A DNA stretch of 64,000 nucleotides. Origin: 66-474 sp051954935 (GTDB lineage: Bacteria; Pseudomonadota; Gammaproteobacteria; Xanthomonadales; Rhodanobacteraceae). Below the pieces are notes generated by a model. It had not been told where the DNA came from and did no database searches. It saw only the letters and a list, made by a program, of their open reading frames with translations. The DNA is taken from positions 1 to 64,000 of the forward strand of contig JBQCHG010000082.1 of assembly GCA_051954935.1 (NCBI GenBank), written 5' to 3'. The position numbers and the translations under genes are program-made. Position 1 is the stretch's first letter, and each line of letters opens with the position of its first letter. Below, in pieces: positions 34,756 to 45,189 of the stretch.

Positions 34756-34783
34756 TACGCTACATCCTGTGGAAACAGAGTTC

Positions 34784-34879
34784 CGTTCGCGTTGAGCGTA
34801 GCTCGCGAAGCGAGCGGAGTCGAAACGCCTGCCCTTCGACTCCGGCCCGCCTTCGGACGGGCTACGCTCAGGGCGAACG
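34784..34879. repeat. Long imperfect palindrome between nrdR and ribD
   Basis: CGTTCGCGTTGAGCGTAGC at the left pairs with GCTACGCTCAGGGCGAACG at the right. Inside lie GTCGAA/TTCGAC and further CG-rich arms, giving a 96-base cruciform. Elements of the GAGCGTAGC...TTCGACTCC type are dispersed in many Xanthomonadales genomes. Confidence 0.6.
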
Positions 34880-34899
34880 GCTAAACGACCACGCGCAAG

Positions 34900-35433
34900 T
34901 CAACGCTTTTTCTTTTCGGCGTGCTTGTCGAAGCTGACGATCTCGGCGCCACCGAGCAGGGGCAACTGGCCTTCGCCGGGCAGGTCGCGTTCGAGGCGAT
35001 CCAGTTCCTCACGGAAATCCGCCACGTCCTCGAAGGAGCGATATACCGACGCATAGCGCACATAGCCGATGTGGTCGAGCTTGCGCAGTTCGGTCATCAC
35101 GAATTCGCCGACGCGGCGCGAGGGCAGTTCGCGCTCGGTGGTCATGCGCAACTGGTGCACCACTGCGCGCACCGCCGCCTCGATCTGTTCCTCGGATACC
35201 GGCCGCTTGTGCAGCGCGCGATCGAAGCCGGTGCGCAACTTGCGGGCGTCGAAGGCTTCGCGGCGGCCGTCGTCCTTGATGATCGCGGGCAGCTTGAGCT
35301 CTACCGTTTCCTGCGTGGAGAACCGCTCGCCGCAAGCCGAACACTCGCGCCGCCGCCGGATGGTGGCGCCGTCGTCGGACACGCGCGAATCGATCACGCG
35401 GGTGTCGGTGTGCTGGCAGAAGGGACAATGCAT
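34900..35433 (-). CDS. nrdR: Transcriptional repressor NrdR
   Basis: Zinc-finger and ATP-cone repressor of ribonucleotide reductase genes. It has 177 residues. The zinc ribbon is C3-C6 (MHCPFCQH) and C31-C34 (CSACGERF). The ATP-cone follows (LPAIIKDDGRREAFDARKLRTGFDRAL). The basic Lys/Arg-rich C-terminus is longer than in short homologues. It lies downstream of glyA and upstream of ribD, a common order in gammaproteobacteria. Confidence 0.97.
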   Translation of the reverse strand: MHCPFCQHTDTRVIDSRVSDDGATIRRRRECSACGERFSTQETVELKLPAIIKDDGRREAFDARKLRTGFDRALHKRPVSEEQIEAAVRAVVHQLRMTTERELPSRRVGEFVMTELRKLDHIGYVRYASVYRSFEDVADFREELDRLERDLPGEGQLPLLGGAEIVSFDKHAEKKKR

Positions 35434-35492
35434 TCAAATAGGGCGGACATCAAACCGCCTTCCGTGATGGGTTAAAACCCGCCTAGATGCTA

Positions 35493-36761
35493 TCACCCGT
35501 AGACCGGAAACCTCGCGCACTGCGCATTCACCAGCCCGCGCACGCGCTCGATCACCTTCTCGTCGCTGGGCGCATCCAGCACGTCGCAAATCCAGCTGGC
35601 GAGTTCGGCGCAATCGCTTTCCTTGTAGCCGCGCGTGGTGACGGCCGGCGTACCGATGCGCAGGCCGGAGGTGACGAACGGCTTCTGCGGATCGTTGGGC
35701 ACCGCGTTCTTGTTGACGGTGATGTGCGCGCTGCCGAGCGCGGCTTCCGCATCCTTGCCGGTAAGTTTCTTTCCGATCAGGTCAACCAGGAACAGATGGT
35801 TCTCGGTGCCGCCGGAGACGATCTTGTAGCCGCGATCCATCAGTGTCTTCGCCATCGCCTTGGCGTTCTTCACCACCTGCTGCTGGTAGCTCTTGAAGTC
35901 CGGTTGCAGCGCTTCCTTGAACGCGACCGCCTTGGCGGCGATCACGTGCATCAGCGGGCCGCCCTGGATGCCGGGGAACACGATGGACTGCAATTTCTTC
36001 TCGATCTCCTCGGCCTTGTCGCCCATGGCCGAAGCCTTGGCGACGATCAGGCCGCCGCGCGGGCCGCGCAGGGTCTTGTGCGTGGTGGAGGTGACCACGT
36101 GCGCGTGCGGCAGCGGGCTCGGATACACGCCCGCGGCGACCAGGCCCGCCACGTGCGCCATGTCCACGAACAGGTAGGCGCCGACCTTCTCGGCGATCGC
36201 GCGGAAGCGCGCCCAGTCCATCACCTGGCTGTACGCGCTGAAGCCCGCCACCACCATCTTCGGCTTGTGTTCCAGCGCGAGGCGTTCGATCTCGTCGTAG
36301 TCCACGAGTCCCTGATCGTTCACGCCGTACTGCACCGCGTTCAGGATCTTGCCGGACAAGTTGACCTTGGCGCCGTGGGTGAGATGGCCGCCGTGCGCGA
36401 GCGACATGCCGAGGATGGTGTCGCCGGGTTGCAGCAGCGCAAAGTACACGGCTTGATTTGCCTGCGAACCCGAGTGCGGCTGCACGTTGGCATAGTCGCA
36501 GTCGAACAATTTTTTCAGACGCTCGATCGCGAGGCGTTCGGCGACATCCACGTACTCGCAACCGCCGTAATAGCGCTTGCCCGGATAGCCTTCCGCATAC
36601 TTGTTGGTCAGCACCGAACCCTGCGCTTCCAGCACGCGCGGGCTGGCATAGTTCTCCGACGCGATGAGCTCGACGTGGTCCTCCTGACGCTGGCGCTCGT
36701 GGCGGATCGCCTCGGCAAGTTCGTCGTCATAGCCGGCGATACGCATCTCGTGGGAGTACAT
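35493..36761 (-). CDS. glyA: Serine hydroxymethyltransferase
   Basis: PLP enzyme interconverting serine and glycine and charging tetrahydrofolate with a one-carbon unit. It has 422 residues from ATG 36761, or 417 from ATG 36746 (MRIAGYDDE), which equals the common family length. HVELIASENYASPRV, GYPGKRYYGGCEYVD, SGSQANQAVY and the PLP lysine motif TSTTHKTLRGPRGG are present. I kept the upstream ATG because GAGAA lies before it; the choice is not certain. Confidence 0.97.
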   Translation of the reverse strand: MYSHEMRIAGYDDELAEAIRHERQRQEDHVELIASENYASPRVLEAQGSVLTNKYAEGYPGKRYYGGCEYVDVAERLAIERLKKLFDCDYANVQPHSGSQANQAVYFALLQPGDTILGMSLAHGGHLTHGAKVNLSGKILNAVQYGVNDQGLVDYDEIERLALEHKPKMVVAGFSAYSQVMDWARFRAIAEKVGAYLFVDMAHVAGLVAAGVYPSPLPHAHVVTSTTHKTLRGPRGGLIVAKASAMGDKAEEIEKKLQSIVFPGIQGGPLMHVIAAKAVAFKEALQPDFKSYQQQVVKNAKAMAKTLMDRGYKIVSGGTENHLFLVDLIGKKLTGKDAEAALGSAHITVNKNAVPNDPQKPFVTSGLRIGTPAVTTRGYKESDCAELASWICDVLDAPSDEKVIERVRGLVNAQCARFPVYG

Positions 36762-36813
36762 CGCAGTTCTCGCGCAGGTGGGCAAGGACGGAATGGTAGC
36801 GGAGCGAGGGGTG

Positions 36814-37695
36814 TCAGCCCAACTTGGCCCTGCGGCGCAGGCCATTGCGGTAAAGCGCCGACACCATCACATAACTGATGATCAGCAGCAGCAGCCAGGA
36901 GCCGATCTTCGCCGGCGGCACCACATGCCAGACGTGCCGCTGCGCCGGGTAATGCCAGGCCTTGGTGAAAGTACCGAGGTTCTCGGCGAACCAGATGAAC
37001 ATCGCGACCAGCGCGAATCCGAGCAGCAGCGGCATGCGGCGGTAACGAAAACGCACGCGATAGTGCACCCAGGTCGGGCCGAAAACCCAGGCTACGGCGA
37101 TGAAGATTGCAACACGATAGTCGTGCCCGAAATGGTCCGAAAAGAAGTTGAGGTAGATCGCCAGCGCCAGCAGTGCGGTAAGCGGCCACGGCGGATGTCG
37201 GGTGAAACGGAATTCGAACAGCCGCCAGGCGCGCGCGATGTAGCTGCCGACCGACGCGTACATGAAACCGGTGAACAGCGGTACGCCCGCGATGTGCAGC
37301 AGCGACGGCCCGGGATATACCCACGATCCGGTCGCCGTCTTGAAGATCTCCATGCCCGTGCCGGTGACGTGGAACAGCACGATCACCGCGGCCTCGCGTT
37401 TCGTTTCCAGCCGCAGGGCAAGCAGCGTGATCTGAATCGCGATCGCGCCCAGGGTGACGAAGTCGTAGCGCGCCAGCGATGCCTGCGGTGGCCAGAACAT
37501 CCAGGTGACGATGAGCAGCGTGAGCATCAGCGCGCCGAACAGGCACGCCCGTGCCTGCTTGACGCCGAACCACAGCAACTCGTGGACGAAGACCGCGAGC
37601 CGGCCGCTCTTCGCTGCCCACACGCCGAGCCAGCGATCCCAGCGCCGCCAGGTTCGCCAGCGTGACGCGCGCGCGGCAATCGGGACGGTATTCAT
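36814..37695 (-). CDS. DUF817 family integral membrane protein
   Basis: A 293-residue multi-pass membrane protein with about eight hydrophobic segments. Conserved-looking blocks are MEIFKTATGSWVYPG, GVPLFTGFMYASVGSYIARAW and MFIWFAENLGTFTKAW. These match the DUF817 family (B. subtilis YoaT), whose function is unknown. It is transcribed away from ettA and lies 52 bases upstream of glyA on the same strand, so it may precede glyA in a transcript. No cofactor motif is evident beyond scattered histidines. Confidence 0.8.
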   Translation of the reverse strand: MNTVPIAARASRWRTWRRWDRWLGVWAAKSGRLAVFVHELLWFGVKQARACLFGALMLTLLIVTWMFWPPQASLARYDFVTLGAIAIQITLLALRLETKREAAVIVLFHVTGTGMEIFKTATGSWVYPGPSLLHIAGVPLFTGFMYASVGSYIARAWRLFEFRFTRHPPWPLTALLALAIYLNFFSDHFGHDYRVAIFIAVAWVFGPTWVHYRVRFRYRRMPLLLGFALVAMFIWFAENLGTFTKAWHYPAQRHVWHVVPPAKIGSWLLLLIISYVMVSALYRNGLRRRAKLG

Positions 37696-37830
37696 TCCAT
37701 GGCGCTCCCCTCACCTGTCCACACTTTCGCCGGTTGATGAGGCGGCGCGCTTGCGCGGATCGGGCGAATCCGGGGCGGTGGCTGGCAAGAAGGCCCATGT
37801 GCCGCGATAATGCAGGGTTTAGCTCAACGG

Positions 37831-37853
37831 TCGCGCGCAGGCGCGCTCCTACA
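37831..37853. repeat. REP element, GTAGGAGC type (copy 2)
   Basis: TCGCGCGCAGGCGCGCTCCTACA, which on the minus strand reads TGTAGGAGCGCGCCTGCGCGCGA. It is identical through TGTAGGAGCGCGCCTGCGCGCGA to the left arm of the pair at 57189-57211. It lies between the divergent DUF817 gene and ettA, 35 bases before the ettA start. Confidence 0.75.
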
Positions 37854-37887
37854 ACGTCGGCCGTCCGGCCGGCGCAGGAAACTTCCC

Positions 37888-39549
<1,662 letters not shown>

Positions 39550-39551
39550 AA

Positions 39552-39576
39552 CCTCTGAATGAGCTGCTGCGCTCGG
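39552..39576. repeat. Partial copy of family A repeat after ettA
   Basis: CTCTGAATGAGCTGCTGCGCTCGGC closely matches the opening of the family A copy at 27841-27864 (ATCTGAATAAGCTGCTGCGCTCGGC). Only this first block is present here. Confidence 0.5.
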
Positions 39577-39585
39577 CCGCTTTGA

Positions 39586-39873
39586 TCAGAGCTGCGAGAA
39601 AATCTCCCGCATCGCCGAATCATTGCGCTTGTAGTTCGGCCCGGGCTTGCCGAAGCGTTCGTCGAGCAGTTCCAGGCCGCTGATCTTCGACACGTCGAAC
39701 AGCGGCTCGGCTTGTGGTCCGCCCTCGATCTGATGCGCGCGCAACAGTTCGGTGCCGCGATGGCCGATGCCATGGCACTGCGGCTCTACGAGGCGCGCGG
39801 TGCCGTGATAGACGAAGCGCAGCCGACGCTTCTCGCGGATGGCGCGATCAATCGCATTCATTCCGCCGATCAT
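39586..39873 (-). CDS. Small WYL-domain-like protein
   Basis: A 95-residue protein. AIREKRRLRFVYHGTARLVEP, then HGIGHRGTELLRAHQIEGG and FDVSKISGLELLDERF, resembles the WYL fold core (ligand-sensing domain found in regulators) without any DNA-binding helix-turn-helix. Its ATG 39873 has a weak purine-rich site; ATG 39861 is possible. It follows yhhQ on the same strand by 27 bases. The function is unknown; a small-ligand sensor or a residual domain are both possible. Confidence 0.65.
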   Translation of the reverse strand: MIGGMNAIDRAIREKRRLRFVYHGTARLVEPQCHGIGHRGTELLRAHQIEGGPQAEPLFDVSKISGLELLDERFGKPGPNYKRNDSAMREIFSQL

Positions 39874-39900
39874 CCGCCCCGCGACTTGATCGCACCGTGA

Positions 39901-40659
39901 TCAGCGTGGCTGGAACGCGCGCACCTCGCCGTCATCCCGCAACGTAAACGGATTGAAGTCGGTGTGCGGATCGTAAGTGTCGGCGTTCTCGCGGCGCTTC
40001 AGGAAGCCGACCACCGCGTAGGTCAACGGCGTGGCCACCGTTTCCACCAGCACCTTCATGATCCAGTTGAACAGGATCACCTTCACGATCGTCTGGCCTT
40101 CCCAGATCCCCACGAAGGCGATCGGATAAAACGTCAGGCTGTCCACGCCTTCGCCGACGATGGTGGAGCCGATGGTACGCGTCCACAGCCAGCGGCCGCG
40201 CGTCCAGAGTTTCATCTTCGCCATCACGAAAGCATTGGCGAAATCGCCGACCCAGAAGCCGACCAGTGAAGCGAGCGCGATGCGCCAGGTGCTGCCGAAC
40301 ACGATCTCCAGCGCAGGCTGCAGCTTTGCGTCGAACGGCTCGGCCGGGCTGACCGGCATGTTGATGATCGCCTGCGTCATCACGCTCGCGAACACCAGCG
40401 CACCGAAACCTGCCCAGGTCGCGCGGCGCGCGCGCGCATAGCCGTACACCTCCGTCAGCACATCGTCGAAGATGTAACTGATCGGGAAGAACAGGTTGCC
40501 AGCGCCGAAGGTGAGCGCGCCGATCAGCGGCAGCGTGATCGTGCAGACCTTGGCCGGCCCGATAAGGTTGGAGCACAGCAGCACGCCGACCATGCCGCCG
40601 ACCAGCAGGTCGTAGTAACGGAATCCGCGGCGCGGTGCGCCTTCGATGCTTGCGCTCAT
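39901..40659 (-). CDS. yhhQ: Queuosine precursor transporter (YhhQ/VUT family)
   Basis: Inner-membrane importer of queuine-pathway precursors (preQ0/preQ1), family PF02592. It has 252 residues and about six helices. YYDLLVGGMVGVLLCSNLIG, LFFPISYIFDDVLTEVYGY and SLVGFWVGDFANAFVMAKMK are strongly typical. GEGVDSLTFYPIAF lies in the later helices. I looked for a preQ1 riboswitch upstream and see none. Confidence 0.92.
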   Translation of the reverse strand: MSASIEGAPRRGFRYYDLLVGGMVGVLLCSNLIGPAKVCTITLPLIGALTFGAGNLFFPISYIFDDVLTEVYGYARARRATWAGFGALVFASVMTQAIINMPVSPAEPFDAKLQPALEIVFGSTWRIALASLVGFWVGDFANAFVMAKMKLWTRGRWLWTRTIGSTIVGEGVDSLTFYPIAFVGIWEGQTIVKVILFNWIMKVLVETVATPLTYAVVGFLKRRENADTYDPHTDFNPFTLRDDGEVRAFQPR

Positions 40660-40737
40660 TCAGTCCCCCGATCACACCTCTTGCCCGCGACTTTATCGCA
40701 TCACTTAGATCAAGCGCTTCATTGCACGCGGAAGGGT

Positions 40738-40776
40738 GTCAAAATGGATCCCCGCTTTCGCGGAAAAGGCGGCTTT
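40738..40776. repeat. GGATCCCCGCTTTCGCGG palindromic element
   Basis: CCCCGCTTTCGCGG with flanking GGATC resembles the widespread ...GGATTCCCGC-ttc-GCGGGAAT... element; a related hairpin lies at 279-310. It supplies the last eleven codons and the stop of the glycosyltransferase. Confidence 0.5.
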
Positions 40777-41659
40777 CCGGCTTCTTCCGTGCCCGCAGCG
40801 CAAGCAGCGGCACCGTCAGGGCGAAATGCAGCCAGATGCCGCACCAGACCGCCGCGCGCGTGAATGGATTGCGCGCGGCCGGATCGAACTTCGAAAACCA
40901 GCGCCACATCCCTCGGTGCTTGTGGCGCGAGACGAACACCGGACGGTGCCGGCTGGACCCGCCCTTGCCATGCAGCACGCGCACGTGGCCGGCCAGCAGC
41001 ACCTTGAATCCGGCATCGCGCGCGCGCCGGCACAAATCCAGGTCTTCGCAATGCAGGAAATAATCCTCATCGAAGCCTTCGAGCTTTTCGAACACCACGC
41101 GAGGAACCAGCATCAGCGCACCCGACACGTTCTCGACTTCGATCGTCGCATCCGGCATCGGCCCCGGCACGTTGATGCCGGCGTATTTCGAATTTCCGCC
41201 TTCGCGCCTGGCGAGGCCGCTCAACGTCATCAGCGAACGCCGCAGCAATGGATCGCGGCGATACGACGCCGGATCGGGCATTCCGTCCGCATCGCACACC
41301 ACCGCGCCGATCACGCCGGCGTGCGGGTGCGTGCGCAGCACGTCCAGCAGTTTCGCGAGCGTATCCGGCCCAAGCAGGCAATCGGGATTCAGGATCAGCA
41401 GCGCGTTTGCGTTCGCCAGCTTCGCGCCGCGATTCATGGCGGGACCAAAACCGAGGTTCTTGTCTTTGAACAGCACGCGTACGCGAGGATCGTTCGCGTA
41501 CTCGCGCGCAAGCGCCTGCGGCACGCTATCGCGGGACGCGTTGTCAACGATGACGACCTCGACCGGAACCGAAGGACTCAGCGCGCGCGTCACGCACTCG
41601 CGCAAGCACGCGCCGCTGTCGGCGGAGACGATCAGGACGGAAACGGCAGGTGGGTGCAT
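40739..41659 (-). CDS. GT2-family glycosyltransferase
   Basis: Putative sugar transferase for a cell-surface glycan, resembling WbbL-type rhamnosyltransferases. It has 306 residues. VSVLIVSADSGACLRECV and VVIVDNASRDSVPQAL form the nucleotide-binding start. NLGFGPAMNRGA and ALLILNPDCLLG (acidic metal motif) follow, then SGALMLVPRVVFEKLEGFDEDYF and the ED motif HCEDLDLCRRARDAG. There is a hydrophobic stretch near the C-terminus. The last residues (SRLFRESGDPF) are encoded by a palindromic repeat. It follows gspD by 37 bases but is not an expected secretion gene. Confidence 0.85.
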   Translation of the reverse strand: MHPPAVSVLIVSADSGACLRECVTRALSPSVPVEVVIVDNASRDSVPQALAREYANDPRVRVLFKDKNLGFGPAMNRGAKLANANALLILNPDCLLGPDTLAKLLDVLRTHPHAGVIGAVVCDADGMPDPASYRRDPLLRRSLMTLSGLARREGGNSKYAGINVPGPMPDATIEVENVSGALMLVPRVVFEKLEGFDEDYFLHCEDLDLCRRARDAGFKVLLAGHVRVLHGKGGSSRHRPVFVSRHKHRGMWRWFSKFDPAARNPFTRAAVWCGIWLHFALTVPLLALRARKKPESRLFRESGDPF

Positions 41660-41696
41660 GCGCGAAGTCTAAGTGCGCCCGCCGTCCTCCGCCGCA

Positions 41697-44360
41697 TCAA
41701 TCGGATTGCATGACGGCCATTCCCTGCATTTTCGTGCGCTCCTGAATCTTCGCACGAAGCGCTTCGGCATCCGAACGCGTTGCGACCGGACCGGCGAACA
41801 CGTCCCACGACATGCCGCTGCCGGATTGCGCGCTGACCACGTAGCTCTCGAACCCGAGTTGCTGCAGGTGTCCGCGCTCTGCTTCGGCGAGGCTCCGCGA
41901 AGGGTAAGCCGCAATCCGCACCGCCCATTCGCCAGGATGCGCGACCGGCAAGGAAGCTCCGCTCGGAAGCGGCTCCACGGTTTGAGCCGGAGCCGGCGTA
42001 ACCGGCGAGGTCACGACCGGCTGCGCTTCAGCGGGGATGCCAGCCTGCGGCGCGCCGGCCGGCATGCGTTCGTAGTTGCCTGCGCGCCGCAATATCGGCC
42101 TCAACGACTCGAACTTGGTCTGGTACTCGTCGGTGATGTCGCGGGCCTCTTCGGCATTGCCGATCACGCGCGGGGTGATCAGGACGATCAGCTCCGTACG
42201 GTTGTGGTCGCGGCTGGTGGTGCCGAACAAGCGGCCGAGCACCGGAATGCGGTTGAGGAACGGCACGCCATTGTCGTTGTTGATGTCGCTCTGCTGGATC
42301 AGGCCGCCCAGCAGCACGGTCTGGCCGCTCTGCACCGCTACCTGCGTGGCCAGCGCGCGATTGGCGATGGTGTAGTTCCCGTACTGATCGCGCGCAGTTG
42401 GCTTGCTGACCACCTGCTGGATGTTGAGATACACCAGTCCGCCCGGATTGACGCGCGGGGTGACATCCAGCAGCACACCGGTGTCTATGTACTGCACCGA
42501 GCCGACGTTGTAGCCGTTGTTGGTGTTGCCGGTATTGCCCACCCCGTACCCCGGCGCGAAATAGGTCTGCACCACCGGGATCTTGTCGCCGACCTTGATC
42601 GTGGTCTCGTGGTTGTTGAGCACCACCGTCGAGGGCTCGGAGAGGATCTTGGTGTTGCCGCTTTCCTCCAGCCCGCGCAGCGCGAATTGCAGATTCTTGC
42701 CGGCGAACGAGTAGAACAGCGCATCGCTGACCGGGTTGTATTGCACGCCGCCGAGTCCCGCAGCACCTTGGTGCCGATGGAAGGATTCGTTGGTACCCGG
42801 CGGCGAACCGGGCTGGGTGCCGATCAGGCCCTCGAGATAATACTGGACGCCCAGCGAGAACTGGCCCGTGAGGTCCACTTCCATCACGCGCGTCTCGATC
42901 TGCACCTGCAGCGGCACCTGGTCCAGCCGCTGGATCACCGGCAGCATTTCCTGCCACTGCGAAGGCCGCGCGCGCACCAGCAACTGATTGTTCTCGTCCA
43001 CCGCCGCGATGCGCACGCCGCTCTCGGTGGTGTAGCTGGTGGTGCGATTGCCGTTGTTGTTGCCTGTGCCACGCCGGGCCGGCAGCCCGCTTTCCAGGCT
43101 TCCGCCGAGCCCGCTCTGGTCGGAGCCCATTCCGTTGTCGCCACCGGTGGTGTAATCCTTGCCGCCGGTGTTGCCGCCGTTGTCGCCGAGTCCGCCGAAG
43201 CCGTTGTTGGCAATCCCGCTGGTGCCACCCAGGCCATTGCTGCCCTGCTCCAGCGGGCTGAACCCGGGCGCGACCTGGCCGCCCTGGTTGGCGTTGCCGC
43301 TGGGCGTGCCGTTGTAGAGCGCGTTCAGATGCTCGGCAAGATCGGACGCCTTGATGTTCTTGACATCGTAGACGTAAAGGCCGTTGGTGCCGCCCGCGCC
43401 GGCATCGATCTTGGCAATGAACTCGCGCACCTCGTCCACGTAGGTCGGCTGCGAGGTGATCACCACGATGCTGTTGCTGTGCTCCAGCGGAATGAACCGC
43501 GCCATCCCCGCCATCGGCGAATCGCTCTTGGCGCCGAACATCTGGTCCAGTTGCGTCATGAGCGTGTTCGCTTCCACGTGCTGCAACGGAACCACCGCCA
43601 CCGACATGCCGCGCAGCCAGTCCACGTCGAAGGTGCGGATGGTGCGTTGGTAATTGGCGAGCTGCTCGGGCGTGCCCGCCATGACCAGGATGTTGCGTTG
43701 CGGGTCCACCAGCAGGAAGGCGTCGGCGGGGGCGAACGGCTTCAGCAGTTTCTGCATCGCGTCCGCGGAAACGTAATGCAAAGGGAACAGCCGCGCCGCA
43801 TAGCCCAGCCCCGGCGCCGCCGCGCCCAGGCCCGGCGCGAGATTGCCCGCGACCGCCTGCTTGGCCGGCATCACCACGTAACGGCCGCCCTGCTTCACCA
43901 GCGCGTTGTTGGTCCACGACAGCAGCATTTCGAGGACGGGCAACACTTCCTCGCGCGTGATCGGTTGCGAGGTGGAAAAGGTGATCGTGCCCTGCACGCC
44001 CGGCGCGATCACGTAATTGGCGTGCAGCACGTCGCCAAGGATCGCCTTCACCGCGGCCTGGATCGGCTGGTTCTCGAAATTGAAGACGATCTGGCCGTTC
44101 TCGTTGTGGCGACCGCCGCCCGGTGGCGCCGCGCGCGCGGCCTGTTCGTTGATGAAGCTGCCGGTGCCAATGGTGGTGGTCGCCTGCGGCGCGGACTGCA
44201 CCAAGGGCTGGAACTGTGTCTCGCTCACGGGCGGTGGCGGCGGCGCCTGGGTGCCCGCGATCGCCTCGCGCTCCAGCGCGTGATTGTCGGGGCGCGTGTT
44301 CGGGGCGCAGCCCGCGAGCAACGCGACACTCAGCACGACCATCAAGGTCACCAGTTTCAT
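41697..44360 (-). CDS. gspD: Type II secretion secretin GspD with C-terminal SPOR domain
   Basis: Outer-membrane channel of the type II system. It has 887 residues, larger than the usual 650-760. The signal peptide ends in the lipobox LLAGC with Cys18, so it is predicted to be lipidated, like XpsD. N0 is about 88-165, N1/N2 about 190-320, N3 is interrupted by a Gly/Asn-rich insert (about 345-440). The secretin core includes VGDKIPVVQTYF, VLLDVTPRVNP, and VPFLNRIPVLGRLFGTT. After a Pro-rich linker comes an SPOR-like domain (about 808-885: EWAVRIAAYPSRSLAEAERG ... SWDVFAGPVATRSDAEALRA), which in other proteins binds denuded septal glycan. GGAGG lies 5 bases before ATG 44360. gspN ends 1 base upstream. 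Confidence 0.95.
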   Translation of the reverse strand: MKLVTLMVVLSVALLAGCAPNTRPDNHALEREAIAGTQAPPPPPVSETQFQPLVQSAPQATTTIGTGSFINEQAARAAPPGGGRHNENGQIVFNFENQPIQAAVKAILGDVLHANYVIAPGVQGTITFSTSQPITREEVLPVLEMLLSWTNNALVKQGGRYVVMPAKQAVAGNLAPGLGAAAPGLGYAARLFPLHYVSADAMQKLLKPFAPADAFLLVDPQRNILVMAGTPEQLANYQRTIRTFDVDWLRGMSVAVVPLQHVEANTLMTQLDQMFGAKSDSPMAGMARFIPLEHSNSIVVITSQPTYVDEVREFIAKIDAGAGGTNGLYVYDVKNIKASDLAEHLNALYNGTPSGNANQGGQVAPGFSPLEQGSNGLGGTSGIANNGFGGLGDNGGNTGGKDYTTGGDNGMGSDQSGLGGSLESGLPARRGTGNNNGNRTTSYTTESGVRIAAVDENNQLLVRARPSQWQEMLPVIQRLDQVPLQVQIETRVMEVDLTGQFSLGVQYYLEGLIGTQPGSPPGTNESFHRHQGAAGLGGVQYNPVSDALFYSFAGKNLQFALRGLEESGNTKILSEPSTVVLNNHETTIKVGDKIPVVQTYFAPGYGVGNTGNTNNGYNVGSVQYIDTGVLLDVTPRVNPGGLVYLNIQQVVSKPTARDQYGNYTIANRALATQVAVQSGQTVLLGGLIQQSDINNDNGVPFLNRIPVLGRLFGTTSRDHNRTELIVLITPRVIGNAEEARDITDEYQTKFESLRPILRRAGNYERMPAGAPQAGIPAEAQPVVTSPVTPAPAQTVEPLPSGASLPVAHPGEWAVRIAAYPSRSLAEAERGHLQQLGFESYVVSAQSGSGMSWDVFAGPVATRSDAEALRAKIQERTKMQGMAVMQSD

Positions 44361-44361
44361 G

Positions 44362-45189
44362 TCAGCCTCCATTGTTCTGCTTGTTCGCGTCCTGCTTCTG
44401 TGCGGCCTTTTTGCGACGTTGTTCGATGCGCGCCTTGAGTGCCCGGGCCCACGCGTCGGCAGCTTCCTTGTCGGTGAGGCTCGACGATTGCGCGGGCGTG
44501 GACGGCGGCGCCTGAGGTTGTGCAGCGCCCGTCTGCCCGGATTGTTGCTGCGCGCCTGCAGCAGGCGCGCCATTCTGCTGGGGCGTGGCTTGCTGCTGTT
44601 CCGAAGACGACGCTGGCAGCGGCACCGGTGCTGCATTCTCGCCGGGCTGTGGCGCCTCCATCGCGGGTTGCGGAGGTGGCGGCGCACCATTGCCGCCCGT
44701 CCCGCTGCTGGGCGGCGGCGGGCCCACCTTCAGCGGCAATTCGGTACGCGAGCCGTTGATCTCCACCACCGCGCTGCGCGGCTTGACCTCCACCACCGTC
44801 GCGCCATTCGCACTCTGGCCTTCGCGCACGCGCAAGGTGCGGTTGCTGTTCTTCTCGCGCAGCAGCGCCATATGCAGGCCGGGCAGCATGATCACGCCGG
44901 TCAATTCGAGATCGCCGGTATTCGCGTTGTTGTTGGTGGCAGGCGCTGCGATCGGCTTGCGATCCGGGCTGAACAGCGGGCGCTCCCAGACGCTCGCGAA
45001 GTTCTCCAGCGGCGGCACGCTCGGCGGCGGCGTGGCCGCACGCGCGGGTGGCAATGGCGGCGGCGAGGCGTTGTCATGCCAGTGCGCGCCCCGGCCCACG
45101 CCCGCCCACAACGCGATCAGCACCGCGACCAGCGCCACGGCCAGAATGCCGAGTGCGGGCGTGAGGCGGCGGCGATCGGCGGCATTCAT
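44362..45189 (-). CDS. gspN: Type II secretion protein N (XpsN-like, GspC role)
   Basis: Inner-membrane protein that in Xanthomonas replaces GspC and links the secretin to GspL/M. It has 275 residues: membrane helix (about 13-33), a Pro-rich stretch, an HR-like domain (LENFASVWERPLFSPDRKP, LTGVIMLPGLHMALLREKNS, GATVVEVKPRSAVVEINGSR), then a long Gln/Ala/Pro-rich tail and a Lys-rich end. This matches GspC homology-region architecture. ATG 45189 overlaps the gspM stop. The order M-N-D equals the xps operon, so I name it N, not C. Confidence 0.85.
   Translation of the reverse strand: MNAADRRRLTPALGILAVALVAVLIALWAGVGRGAHWHDNASPPPLPPARAATPPPSVPPLENFASVWERPLFSPDRKPIAAPATNNNANTGDLELTGVIMLPGLHMALLREKNSNRTLRVREGQSANGATVVEVKPRSAVVEINGSRTELPLKVGPPPPSSGTGGNGAPPPPQPAMEAPQPGENAAPVPLPASSSEQQQATPQQNGAPAAGAQQQSGQTGAAQPQAPPSTPAQSSSLTDKEAADAWARALKARIEQRRKKAAQKQDANKQNNGG

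Noticed and set aside
36762..36813. A possible glycine riboswitch before glyA
   Set aside because: The spacer is too short and lacks the tandem glycine aptamer motifs.
40660..40738. A possible preQ1 riboswitch before yhhQ
   Set aside because: The 79 bases contain no preQ1 aptamer pattern that I can recognise.
41673..44438. A 921-codon open frame on the plus strand opposite gspD
   Set aside because: Antisense shadow of gspD; the protein is rich in His/Arg/Ala/Val as expected for a reverse-complement frame, with no domain.
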